NCBI GenBank assembly: GCA_002946415.1
Contig: NJPS01000046.1
Coordinates: forward strand, 434,001 to 498,000
DNA length: 64,000 bases
Direction of reading: 5' to 3'
Origin: Rutstroemia sp. NJR-2017a BVV2
Taxonomy: Eukaryota > Ascomycota > Leotiomycetes > Helotiales > Rutstroemiaceae
This document shows positions 1 through 10,697 of the stretch, one piece after another. How positions within the stretch are numbered: position 1 is the stretch's first letter; each line of letters begins with the position of its first letter. The notes beneath the pieces were generated by a model, which worked only from the letters and a program-made list of their open reading frames with translations, ran no database searches and was not told the origin of the DNA. A program made the position numbers and the translations under genes.

Positions 1-426
1 TTCTTGTTGAGCTTCTTCAAGTCATCAGCAGACATGGCATCAACTCCACCGTGCTTGGCACGATCGATATCGTGCTGGTCACCGAGAATGCTATCCACTA
101 ATTAGTCCTTCTGCGTCCCAACATTGTTTGAGGTCGAAAGCATACCAGATGGACATGTTTGGGCGGGGAACGACTGGAAGGCGGACGGTTCCAGAGAAAC
201 GCTTGTCACGTTGGGGATCATAGTTCTTCAAGCCGATTTGGAGTTCGACGGTCTCGAGGAAGTTTCTCTTCTTGGTCTCGAGAGAGTACTCAAGAAGACT
301 TTGTACGTTGGTACGCACTCCGGCTGTGGCACAAATTCAATCAGTATTCCATCTCCTGCGATTTTGACCCAGAGGATCCGAAGACTAGGGAAGAATAATA
401 AACATACCGACTGTGATTTTAGACAT
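1..426 (-). CDS. RPL1: 60S ribosomal protein uL1 (L10a), 5' part, cut by window edge
   Basis: Structural protein of the 60S subunit L1 stalk, near the E-site tRNA exit. Three exons are visible: 408-426, 146-323 and 1-90, with GT..AG introns at 324-407 and 91-145. The joined start reads [14 protein letters not shown], followed by [21 protein letters not shown] and, after the second intron, [18 protein letters not shown], all diagnostic of the eukaryotic L10a/uL1 family. About 95 of roughly 217 residues are present; the rest lies to the left of the window. Intron 1 lies only 19 nt into the coding sequence, the very early intron typical of fungal ribosomal protein genes. Family assignment is very secure. 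The 426 start is the only sensible one because the 19-nt exon encodes the conserved MSKITV. Confidence 0.96.
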
Positions 427-962
427 GATGACAGTCTTCCAGTAGAATTGATAAAGTTCTAATGGTGAGGATTTGCGTAATTACTGTCGTTGAAGAGAAA
501 AGAAGTCGTAAATTCAAATTGTGTGGTGGTGGGGAAAAACTTTGGAAAATTTTAGCGAGTATTATGTAATCAACACTGTCCTATCATTGGATTGTTCTAG
601 CCTTTCTTCCTCCGCTGACCGAGACCTATGCCACTTCATATTTCATGCGTTTGCGTTTAACTTACTACAAGAGATTAAAGAGGCTACACCTTAACTCAGT
701 CTTCCGATATCTTGGGGTTTGGTCCACGCAATCTAAGAGTCTACTTGGTTCTTTCTTAGTCTACCAATAGTCATTGATGCAGTTCCAACAGGTCGAAGCT
801 CAACTGTTCCCAGAATATATGTTCAATTCTTTCCCTTAACTGATGAATATATAACGAGTGTATCTATACGTCAAGCAAAACGAAACATTTCAATCATTGC
901 ATCTGCCAAAAGCACACCCGCTTCAAGAACTCCAAACCCCTCTAGCTGAGGCGATCCCCAGT
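427..962. other. intergenic, upstream of L10a and downstream of the secreted-protein gene
   Basis: No coding sequence is recognisable. It should hold the promoter and 5' leader of the minus-strand L10a gene and the 3' UTR of the minus-strand gene ending at 963. No clear TATA box or regulatory motif was identified. Confidence 0.5.
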
Positions 963-1399
963 TCATCCCACAGTCACAGTGACAGTCTCGATCTGTGTGC
1001 GGCAACCCACTTGGCAAGTTGGGCAGAACGGTGCTGCTGTCGCAGTAACGGTCGGTGTGATCGGGCAATTAGTGTTCGGACCCGGGACGGTGACTGTCGT
1101 TGGTTTGAGTACGATACAGTTGGGGTGGGGTGGGCACGTAGCCGGTTGGAGTGGGCAGTTCACTGTTCTTGCTTAGTCTTTTGCATGACTGTTTGGATAG
1201 AATGGTAAATACCTTTGCCTGTGTAATCGACGGTTGTAGTCGAGGTCCAGCAAGTTGTGGCAGCAGCCGGTGCAGGTCCTGGCAATGCGAGTGCAAGGTT
1301 GCTACAAACTCAAGATTAGCTGAAGCTGCGTGAACGGTCTTTGAAGAGGTACTCATACCCTAAGAACGCAGCAACGAAAAAGCTTTGAATTTTGGCCAT
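963..1399 (-). CDS. small secreted cysteine-rich protein (candidate effector)
   Basis: Predicted 109-residue protein from three exons: 1359-1399, 1213-1301 and 963-1162. Introns 1302-1358 and 1163-1212 have GT..AG ends, and intron 1 has a CTAAT branch-like site. The N-terminus (MAKIQSFFVAAFLG, then NLALALPGPAPA) looks like a signal peptide with cleavage near ALA-LPG. The mature part is Thr/Pro/Val-rich with eight cysteines (contexts TTCW, VNC, ATC, PNC, TNC, PFC, PTC, VGC), an even number consistent with four disulfides. The C-terminus ends in TVTVTVG with no hydrophobic GPI tail. I recognise no named domain. Inference: apoplastic or cell-surface small secreted protein. The phase match of both introns and the regained signal peptide support the model, but expression is unproven. 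Confidence 0.7.
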
Positions 1400-3639
1400 G
1401 TTGTTTGAGATGTTGAGGATGGTTTTCTGCTCTATGGGAGTGCTATATGATGTTGGAATGATGCCTTTTCAACATTCACAACTTCCAGTGGAACTCGACA
1501 CCATTTATACATTCGACGGTCCGACAGTTCAGTTCACAAGCGGAACTACTTGGAATGCCATGATGCCAGAGGAACTGAAGCCAAAATCTCACGTGTTGCA
1601 CAGCTCGTATTCATTGCTCCTTGCTTCCTCTTTCGACGCGTATGGTACCGACTTTCAGCCCCAAGTTTTTCAACCCTTGCTTGGTTCCCGGTCTTCCGGC
1701 ATACCGCTAATAAGCTTGACGTGGTAGCTTGCATAATCCGGGGTAATTTTGTCGAAGCTTTGACATTTCTCCTTCAAAGTTACCCTGTCTTCGTACCGTG
1801 CAAACGTTTCTGGCAGGGTATTTCCTCCAGATATCCAGGCCCACATCCGAAAGTTAGACTGCGGCTGACCAAAATGGATGTAAAGACAGGGATATAAATA
1901 GACTATTGAGGGTTCAGAACAGCCCAACGTTCTGGCCGATCAGCCTCTTAGCGGTCAGGAAACTTTGATCCGAAAGCTTACATTCACGCCTAATTAAGTG
2001 GTGCTACCACATCCACATGGCATATTGAAACAAGCTTCCTTGTCAGGAGCGGATTTCATGGCTGATGCAGATGATGCGGGGTCCAGTTTATCACATCCCC
2101 ATTCTCCCACCCATCAAACTGTAGTATCAGCCCTGTCACAATTCTACACCGGAAGACTCCTTTAACGTCAACCGTCCTGGAACTGCATCAATTTGATTGC
2201 TTACTCCGATACTCGAAAGGCGTAGCACTAGTCATCATTTCTATATGATGTTTATGCGGCTTGGTTTATACGAGCAAAATACAATCACATCTCACCGTAT
2301 TATTTCTAGCTGCGATGCTATTGCTTCGCTCCACATCATTTACCTGAAGACAGACTACCAACCGCTTTGGATGTTCATGATCAGTTCTAGACTCTCTCAA
2401 ATATATTAATCCTCAATCATACGATATCTAGCGGCAATATAGCCTGCCCATTTGTGGCGTGTGGCACTCGTTAAATTATCTCGGTGAGTTCAGGCTCCTT
2501 GCCGCATCCTACTTAGTGGTGCTTTCCAGCTGAAGCAACAAACGGCCCTCGGTCCGAATTTTTCTCCTGCTTCGCGAAGCTGAGATTAACTTACGGTTGC
2601 AGCCGTCATGGCTAATTTCATCACGGAATCATACCTTATAGACCCACATTCTGTAACGGCTAGCCCAGCTCTCAAGAGCTTCTGCAAAAACCCATCACAA
2701 AAACATGTTTTCCATCCATAGAGCCGCAACTACCTACCGAGCTAGACTACACAGCAGCTCTCTATAGCTCAGCCCCGTGTTGTATCCATCCGCTTTATAT
2801 TGACAACGGCTCTGTGGACGGAAAATTCAAGCCACCTCAAGCAAAGACGGTGAGATTTACGAAGTCATAATGCATGTGACACAAAGAGCGACGATACTCG
2901 GCCTAATATCTGCGAGCTCTGTCATGAACAAGCTGCCTTGAGCGTAGTACTATCACTACCCGTTCCTCGTCACTCCTCGGGGTCTAGACCTAGCACCCCA
3001 CAGCAGAACGGAAGAACACAATGCCTCAGCATGGTTCATTTCTAACCGGATACGAATTGCAGAAGTCGATGCGAGTGGACAAATTCTACCATCGGACGCG
3101 CAATGGAGACATATCCATATGTTACCAGAGGACTTCAAATCAGGTCAATTCCTGCCGCGATCTGTGTGTATATGCAAACCGATAGAAACCGAATCGTACG
3201 ATCCCTCAACATACTTGACATGAGTAATTGTAAGAGGTTACATCTAAAAAAGAGTTTCAGGCACCTGAAGTTGAGTGATATTCAAAGGCTCGTGATTCCC
3301 TTGCAACGTCATGTCATGCTGCTCCTAGTTTCTTTTAGCTTGAAATAAAGAGTGTGATAACTTGGTCTTGTACGTACTGGATTGACTGGCTCATTTTAAT
3401 GCCTGAGCGGATAGATACGTGCATATCGTTTACTTGTTTGTCCCTGCGGATGTTGTAGCTCACTCTCTCGTATACAATATAACAGAACATATGCGCATCT
3501 ACCGGAGTCGCAATCATTTCCCGGCCCTGGGCTGGGAAATGCGCGTATCGCCTTGTTTTCAATATTTGCATGCCCAGGCACACATACCGAAATCAAGGTG
3601 GATGGCCCCATCGGTCTTGTCTCCTTTTCTTCCTACTCT
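1400..3639. other. gene-free stretch upstream of the secreted-protein gene
   Basis: About 2.2 kb without a convincing coding region. Open frames of 60-115 codons occur on both strands but lack start context, family resemblance or sensible splicing. The part next to 1400 should be the promoter of the minus-strand secreted-protein gene. AT-rich patches alternate with ordinary sequence; no transposon termini or terminal repeats were seen. Confidence 0.45.
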
Positions 3640-4700
3640 CCGTGATCTTCGACCCAAGCCCCGGTTGCCTCACAGAATCGTTATCCCAGCCCCCGATACT
3701 TTAATCCCCTACCCTTTCCTTTCTCTTTCCTCTCTATCTGTTTTCTTCTTAACACTTGCTCCTCCTTCCTCAAATCAACTCAACCCAGCTCACTCACCAT
3801 CTTTTTACCCATCCATCCCCAACCCAACCTTTCACGTTCTCTCCACCCACCCACCTTCTCCTTTCACCCCCTCCAATCCCAATCGCCCTCTCTCTCCTCT
3901 CTTCTCCCCTTTTACTCTCTCCTTCTCTTCCATTCTCTCCTCCTCTCTTCCCTCCCTATCCCCCTCCCTCCTCCTCCGCCCCCTCAGCACCTCTACAACC
4001 ACCAACACCTTAAACTCCCTCCCAAACCACCTCCCCACCATCACCCATCAAAAGAACCCCCCCATCACCCCTCACCACCCTCCAAGTCAATCCTGGTCTT
4101 CTCCCCATCACTCACTCACTCACTCACTCACTCACTCACTCACTCACTCACTAGCTCCTCCCTCCTACATTCGTCCCATCCTCCTTATCTACCCCCCTAT
4201 AACCAACCCACCAGTCCAGAATCCCAAACTCTTCGCTCTCCTCTCTCTTCTTGCCTTCCTTTCTTTTCCTTCCGTTTCCTTCCATTCCTACACACACATT
4301 ATCGATCATCCATCAGCCCCCTCTCCCCCTTCCCCTTCCATGTTTCAATATTCTTTCCTTCTATCCTTCCCAAGTTCCCTTTCCCCTCCTCTTTCCCCCT
4401 CTCTCTGCCATTCCCTCTTCTCCTCACGAGTCACAATCACCACCACCATCATCAAAAGGAAACGTACATACACATCATCCTACCCACCACGTAATAGACT
4501 TTCCTCCCTCTCGCCATCACGATTATCAACACTAGAAAGAAAAAAGAGAAAGCCTGCTCTCCTCGTCACTCTCCACACACGCGTATACATATAAATACAA
4601 GTCTCATACTTACCTCCTATTTTGCACATACCCCTTTCGTTATTTATCTGTCTCCCATAACATCACATCACATCAAATCACAACTACACCCCATAACGAA
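3640..4700 (+). other. long pyrimidine-rich tract, likely promoter/leader or non-coding transcript
   Basis: The plus strand is overwhelmingly C and T for about 1 kb, with a TCAC microsatellite inside it. Because purine-containing stop codons are rare here, a 391-codon open frame spans 3419-4594, but its product is only Ser/Pro/Leu/His/Thr low complexity and is not a credible protein. CT-rich tracts in filamentous fungi typically mark core promoters and long 5' leaders. None of the usual coding signals follows on the plus strand before the catalase gene, which comes in from the opposite direction. A possible 3' splice site (polypyrimidine then CATTGCAG) lies near 4752. Confidence 0.55.
4108..4153. 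repeat. TCAC tetranucleotide microsatellite, about 11 copies
   Basis: Perfect (TCAC)n run inside the pyrimidine tract, about 45 nt. Such loci are usually length-polymorphic between strains. Confidence 0.95.
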
Positions 4701-5026
4701 GAGCAGCAAGCATAATAAAAAACCGTACTCACCCTGCATCTCTCATTGCAGGGGATCTCGAGCAAATCGAAGACAAGTCGTTCAAAGAGGATGTACCGAC
4801 GCCAATCTGAGATAAAATTTACGGTAAGAGAGAAGAAGCATACACAAAAATGAGTCCAAAATCATAAATGGGTATGTAATTGCTAAAAAACTAAACCAAA
4901 ATTCTTTTCCTGTACGTAAACGACAGAGAGCCATCAAGTCATCATAAATGCATCCAATCATCCATCCATCCACACTACATGAATACCCTATTTTAAATAG
5001 TATCATCCAAGGCAAAAATCTCAAAC

Positions 5027-6611
5027 CTACAAACGAGACTGAGCCGCACCATCAGCATTGCTGTGAGGAGCCGGAGCCAACTTCTCCGTAGCCGCAGCGA
5101 TCCTCTCACCGAGCTCCTTGTTAACACGGCCAAACATCTCGTAGGTACGCTTGCGGGTGCCTTCCTTAGCCGCCGACAAGTGGCCAGCAACGTTGTTGAC
5201 AAAGTTGTCTTGTTGACCTTCTTGCTTGCCGAGGACTTCCCAGAGACCGTTGGCCTGAACGTAGTCCTCGGAGGTGACTTCTGGCAAGGAGTTGATGGCA
5301 GCACCGGCCCACTTCTCGTGCTCGTTGACGACCTTGACGGGCTTGAAGGTGAGCTTGCGGTAGGTGGATGGGTAGTTGGGGTTTGCTCCGTAGTTTCCAT
5401 TGACGGCCATGGCACCATCACGTTGGAAGGGGTTGAATGCCTTGAGAGGGGCGTTGACGGGGATCTGTTGGTAGTTTACACCGAGACGGTGACGGTGGGT
5501 GTCTGGGTATGAGAAGAGACGAGATTGGAGGACAGGGTCGGCAGATGGCTCAACACCTGGAACCAAGTGAGATGGGGAGAAGGCAACTTGTTCGATTTCG
5601 GCAAAGTAGTTCTCAACATTCTTGTTGAGGGTGAACTTTCCGATTTGTCGCAATGGAACCTCTTTTTGTGGCCAGACCTTGGTCAGGTCGAAGATGTTCC
5701 AGCGGAACTTCTCAGCTTCCTCTGGCGAGAGAATTTGGACGTAGACGGTCCAGCTTGGGAAGTCACCTTTCTCGATAGAATGGAACAAATCTTGGGTGTG
5801 CCAGTCTGGGTTCTCGGATGCCATCTTGCCAGCCTCTTCATTGGTGAAAGTCTTGCTACCTTGGTCGGTCTTAAGATGGACTTGGACATAGTTGAAGCTT
5901 CCATCAGGCTTGTGCCACTTGTGGGTGTGTCCGGAGTATCCGTTCATGTGTCTATAAGAGTATGGAGTACCACGGTCGCTGAAGAGGTGCATGACCTGGT
6001 GAACAGCTTCTTGGTGGGTGGAGAGGTAGTCCCAGAACATAGTAGCATCCTTCAAGTTGGTTTGAGGATTTCGCTTTTGGGTGTGGATGAAGAGAGGGAA
6101 CTTGGTTGGGTCTCGGAGGAAGAACACGGGAGTGTTATTGTAGACCCAATCCCAGTTACCCTCCTCAGTGTAGAACTTGATGGAGAAACCTCTTGGATCT
6201 CTTGCGGAATCCGCGGAACCTTTCTCACCACCGACAGTTGAGAAACGAGCAACACAAGGAGTCTTCTTGCCAATCTTGCTCAACATGTCGATTGTACTAA
6301 TGTCGCTCACATCATGTGTGACCTCGAACTCTGTAAGGATTCTGTTAGCAGTGTGGTAGACGTGTGAAGGACTTGTGATGCTTACCTCCATAAGCTCCAG
6401 CACCCTTGGCGTGCACGACACGCTCTGGGATACGCTCACGATCGAAATGTGCCAACAAATCAATCAAGTGGAAATCTTGAAGGAGAAGTGGTCCATTGTT
6501 ACCAATCTGTTGGAACTCTTCGGGATGTCTTACGGGGCATCCGTTGGAGGTTGTGTAAACTGGAGCTTCATTGTATTGGAAGGTAGACGCGGGCTTATCG
6601 TCGGCAACCAT
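5027..6611 (-). CDS. heme catalase, peroxisomal (PTS1)
   Basis: Monofunctional heme catalase, 2 H2O2 to 2 H2O plus O2. Two exons, 6386-6611 and 5027-6330, with a GTAAGC..ACAG intron, give 509 residues, the size of small-subunit (clade 3-like) catalases. Visible landmarks: the distal His67 in [26 protein letters not shown] with the distal Asn, [13 protein letters not shown], and the proximal heme Tyr in [14 protein letters not shown]. The C-terminus is AAQSRL; SRL is a peroxisome targeting signal type 1, and no signal peptide is present, so a peroxisomal matrix location is inferred. The 6611 start follows a stop-free conserved N-terminus and is immediately preceded by a hexanucleotide repeat in the leader. 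Large open frames on the opposite strand (5063-5512, 5525-6241) are shadows of this gene. Confidence 0.96.
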
Positions 6612-8829
6612 GATTGCAGTTGTGGTGGTAGTGGTAGTGGTAGTGGTACTTGTTGATCAAATATTCAATAGATGTTGTATGCTTTACAAGTTTTGAAGAT
6701 GGATACCAAGGGAGAAGTTCGTCTTGATAGCTCAAGTATCTTCCGAGGTAATGAGGCAAGTGAGGAAATCTCGGATGATACAAGAAGTGGTGGGAGGTGA
6801 AGCTCTTAAGTATCCCTCGGTGTATCAAGAAGGTGTTCCGTATAAGGAGGGGTTAAGTGGAGGGCAGCCAATCACATTAGCTTGGTTTCTAACTGCATTA
6901 GTCAACTGTCAAGGTCTCGAACGATTTGCTTAGATTTGCTTAGAAAAGGGAACGACGTCGGGGTCTTTCCGCATGAAGTTCTAGCTCGGTATTGGTGTTA
7001 GTAATGGGAGCAAGTAGAAGAATCAGAAGACCTTAAGATTTCTATTCTTATCCGCATGTATGAGTATCAGTGTGAGGATGCGGAGTATCAGTGTGCGTAT
7101 GAGTTTGAGTAGGAGTGTGCTCGGTCCCCCCCTGTCCGGTTGGTACGGCGCAGTAGGTGTAGGTACCGTATATATTCGCCGGCAAGCAATCTCATCTCTG
7201 CCTCCCTCGCCGCCATTTGCATCGCGGGCCAATTCTGGTGCCGAGGGGCAGCATTGTGGGGCCATTTCTTCCTGGCGATGTCCTTGTACCTACATGTGTG
7301 TACTTGTATGTTGTATGTGTGCATGTGTGCAAGTGTCTATCTCCGCATTTTGGACAATCAGTAGCGCCACTTCCTGCTTATCGTTCATGCTTGGCGAGTA
7401 CATGTATCTTTTCCCGTCTCCCGCAGCCTTTCTGCTGTAAGGCGAAAACTACCTTTCCACTACCCAACAAAGTCTACCTGCTAGCTCCATCCGATGAAAC
7501 GAATATATCTTCATTTTGCTGAGAAAATCCCTTCCGAGCAAAACGATCAAACCAAAAACACAAACAAGGAAAAGACAAACAATGACGGTATTCGCAGAAA
7601 TCTCCCCACTTCCCTCCCCTCCCTCCCACTACCATCCATGTCCTCATCCCCTGTTACTTTAGTATATTGCGCACACATTGTTGTCAGGTTGGTCAGTGTG
7701 TCCAGCGCAGTGTGGGGCCCAGGGTATCCGCAATGCAAATTCCGATTGAGAATCGTCTCACCGTCGACGAATCGTCATCGAGACATTTCATTATTCATCG
7801 GTACATTCACCAAAGCAGAAGAGGGGACTGCAACAAGGTACCTCTGTCTGTATGTCTTTTTAGCCAATATTGAGTGCTTTACAAAGCTACTGCTTTACAT
7901 TATTATGTGAGTCAGCTGGCCGGCGCCCCTCATCGCTTGCAACCGTTGGAGTGGTATCTTTCCTGAAGGAGCCTCGGAGTCGTGTAGCGGACATAGCGAA
8001 ATTCTCTTCGGACCTCTGCGCAGGCGTGGAATTCCCCGCCTAGTATCGGTACTTCGGGACATAGAGATGTAATCAACGGTACGATTTCATGTTTCTTTTT
8101 CTTAGGATCTCATCAAGTTATCCAGAAGAAGGATACAAAACTTTACCAAGGAGGATGCTCGTAGCTCGCCAGCGAACAGGTCTTTGAAACGCAGAGAAGA
8201 TGCCGAACTTCGGCGTTGCGCCCAGAAGTTGATACTGCCGCTAGAGCCGAAGAAGACTTTGGGTCCAGTGTTCCATGGGATTTCTGTCGATCACAAATTA
8301 CCATATCCACTGTCCCTACCTACTTCGTTCATTGCGGTGATAGCCCCGTTCTGGCTGGTGTGGAAGTGTCTGCTTTGTAAATGACAAGGACAAGCTTTCT
8401 TATGCCTTCATTCTATCCACCCACTTTTTCGTCAGCCTCTCGGCGTACCGGTCTAGAATTGAAAAGATCACAGATCAAAGGTATTCATGCTTGACAAAAC
8501 CAACAAGACTCGTTTTTGAGTTACAGCTTCGTTGTGGGTTAGAGAGTCTGACTTTGAGACGAAAACCCCCAACTCACCCCCAACTCGAGACACATGTTGG
8601 TGTAATGCATTTCCCTACTCCATAAATCTATAATGATTCGAGTACAAATTAAGATTTCAATTCCTCCCAACGCTAATGCCATCACTTGCTTACGCGTGCC
8701 CTCCGTTCGAATGGTTTTCGTCCCACGGTTTCGTTCCGTTCGTTGTGTCAATTATTCCAAGGTATGGTGTAGTATAGTAGGTAGGTTGTTAGGTGATGGT
8801 ACAATGCCGGTATGCTGAGCCTTCTCTCT
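6612..8829. other. intergenic: catalase promoter and ARL1 downstream region
   Basis: About 2.2 kb with no supported gene. It holds the catalase promoter (right of 6611) and the ARL1 3' region. Near 6840-6855 the catalase-sense strand has a CCCCT core resembling a stress-response element, a weak observation. Frames at 7060-7440, 7494-7910 and 8184-8384 look random. Confidence 0.45.
6621..6650. repeat. GGTAGT hexanucleotide repeat in catalase leader
   Basis: About four copies of GTGGTA/GGTAGT, lying 10-40 nt upstream of the catalase start codon. On the transcribed strand it reads as an ACCACT repeat in the 5' UTR. Confidence 0.85.
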
Positions 8830-9658
8830 CTATGACGATTCTTGTTGAACAGTTTGCTGGTCCCTCAAGTCAGTCATTCTGTCCTCTTGCCGGATGCGCC
8901 CATGAAAGGTAAGTTGGAACTTACCACAAGCCAATCCATGCCCTCGTCCACACCACTGCCATCCACCGCACTACACGCCACGATACTCCAATTCCTGTCC
9001 CTTAACTCTCCTAGCTTTAACGCCTCGCTAATTTCGCCAGCGCCCTTTGCCCCTGGCTGATCTTGTTTGTTCGCAAATACCAGGAGAGCTGCATCCTTCA
9101 ACTCGTCCTCATTCAGCATTGCTGCCAGCTCTTCTGATGCAGTACCTAATCGATCAATATCTGTCGAATCAATGACGAAGATCACTGCCGCGGTGTTGGC
9201 GTAATAGCAACGCCAATAAGGTCGAATCGAAGTCTGTCCTCCTAAATCCTACTCGCAGAGTCAGCTACGGCCCTGCAGACTGCAATGACATAGCGGGGCA
9301 TGTGAACGTACCCAGACATTGAAATTCAGGTTCTTGTATGTGACGGATTCTACATTGAATCCAATTGTTGGTATTGTCGTTACCACCTCTCCAATCTGGA
9401 TACTACCATTAGCACTTCACCTCCCGTGGGTCTTCCGTGTGTGGGTTGCGAACCTTGAGTCTATATAGCAGTGTCGTCTTTCCAGCATTATCCTATAAGG
9501 TTCGCGGATCCGTCAGCTTGTCTCATCCCATGCCGCTGCTCAACTGTCTAACTGCCCAACAAGACATCTAGCTGAACACTTACCAGTCCCAAAATCAAAA
9601 TCCGAATCTCTTTCTTCGCAAACAGCATCCCCGACAGCCATGATACACTTGCGCCCAT
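8830..9658 (-). CDS. ARL1: ADP-ribosylation factor-like GTPase ARL1
   Basis: Small GTPase of the trans-Golgi that recruits GRIP-domain golgins. Five exons (9584-9658, 9454-9492, 9312-9395, 8925-9248, 8830-8856) with GT..AG introns join in frame to 182 residues, the family length. Visible: Gly2 for N-myristoylation (MGASVSW), the P-loop GLDNAGKTT across intron 1, switch [10 protein letters not shown], the ARL1-typical [17 protein letters not shown] (switch II) across intron 3, NKQD guanine-specificity motif, and a SAVDG-type G5 loop. The last 9-codon exon (QTVQQESS) completes helix alpha5 after [18 protein letters not shown] distinguishes ARL1 from ARF. It is divergent from eL39 with about 550 bp between starts. 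Confidence 0.95.
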
Positions 9659-10208
9659 GTTGCTTCTTTTTCAGACTCTTTCTCCTTCCTTGTCTCTTTT
9701 CCTATCCTTTCCTTTCCTCGGCCTCCTGAGCAACTAGACTTAGCTGTCTTCTATCCTAGCCTTACTAGAGTTTATCCTTCTATCTAATACCGGAGCGTAG
9801 TTCTTAGCACCAACTGGATGAATTCGTTAAAATCGTAAAGTCGTGGCGCTGTAGGTCCTTCTCACGTTTTGCAGCGTTCCGTCGTTCAAGTAATAAGTGT
9901 TGTTCTCTTACTGCGATAGTCTCCAGCTTGTCTTTAACTTGTGGCTTCGACCTTACCGCATTTCCAATCCGCAAAACGCGGAACGACAAACGCCCGATCA
10001 TGCTTAGTCATAACCTTATTCTTGAGGCTTTCAAATCAGGCCAATGACAAATTCAATTTTATGGCCTGAGGTGTCAAAGGGCTACTGAGAAGAAAGCCCT
10101 CGTCAGAAATTTTAGTGCGATGCAACTTCGAGAAGTTCGTAACCCCAGATAGTAATTCGACATCAAGCACCGACACGACAACATCGACAAAGGCGACTTG
10201 TACTCACG
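9659..10208. promoter_or_regulatory. divergent promoter region ARL1 / RPL39
   Basis: 550 bp between the two start codons. It must contain both promoters and leaders. Just before the RPL39 ATG the plus strand is rich in CGACA-type sequence; no named element was recognised with confidence. Confidence 0.5.
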
Positions 10209-10697
10209 ATGCCGGTACGTAATTTTCATTTCTAGTCAATATAACTATCAATTGGACAAAGTGGAATGGTTTCGAAATGGAGGGTTTGTTGGCTGTTGAG
10301 GCGCGAAGATGGGATGGATCTGTTCAAACATCAGGAACACCGACGGCGAATTGGAGAAGGATAGGACATGACGGCAAGGTCGAAATATGCTAATTTCACT
10401 TTCTCGACAGTCCCACAAGACATTCCGTACCAAGCAAAAGCTTGCCAGAGCTCAAAAGCAAAACAGACCCATTCCCCAATGGATCCGATTGAGGACTGGT
10501 AACACCATCCGGTACGTTTGAACCCTACGACATTGCAAGCAACACCGCACTCCGTTTCTTCATCTCGACGACACGATCCTTCCGATTGGCGTGCCTAGAA
10601 GTTATGCGAACAGTTCAGATAGAGTAATGAACTGACATGCCACAATAGATACAACGCAAAGCGACGTCACTGGAGAAAGACTCGCATCGGTCTGTAG
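10209..10697 (+). CDS. RPL39: 60S ribosomal protein eL39
   Basis: Smallest 60S protein, lining the polypeptide exit tunnel. Three exons: 10209-10214 (only ATG CCG), 10411-10511 and 10649-10697, joining to 51 residues, exactly the conserved eL39 length. The joined protein runs [17 protein letters not shown], then [19 protein letters not shown], and ends [12 protein letters not shown]. The first coding exon is just 6 nt, followed by a 196-nt intron with a GTACGT donor and CTAAT-type branch site. It is missed by simple open-frame scans because every exon is short. Confidence 0.97.

Noticed and set aside
3419..4594. 391-codon plus-strand open frame
   Set aside because: Product is Ser/Pro/Leu/His low complexity caused by a CT-rich tract where stop codons are rare; no domain and no credible start.
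5063..6241. Long plus-strand open frames of 149 and 238 codons
   Set aside because: Antisense shadows of the catalase gene, whose sense translation is fully conserved.
7060..7910. Possible small genes of 126 and 138 codons
   Set aside because: No family resemblance, no splice pattern, composition like surrounding intergenic DNA.
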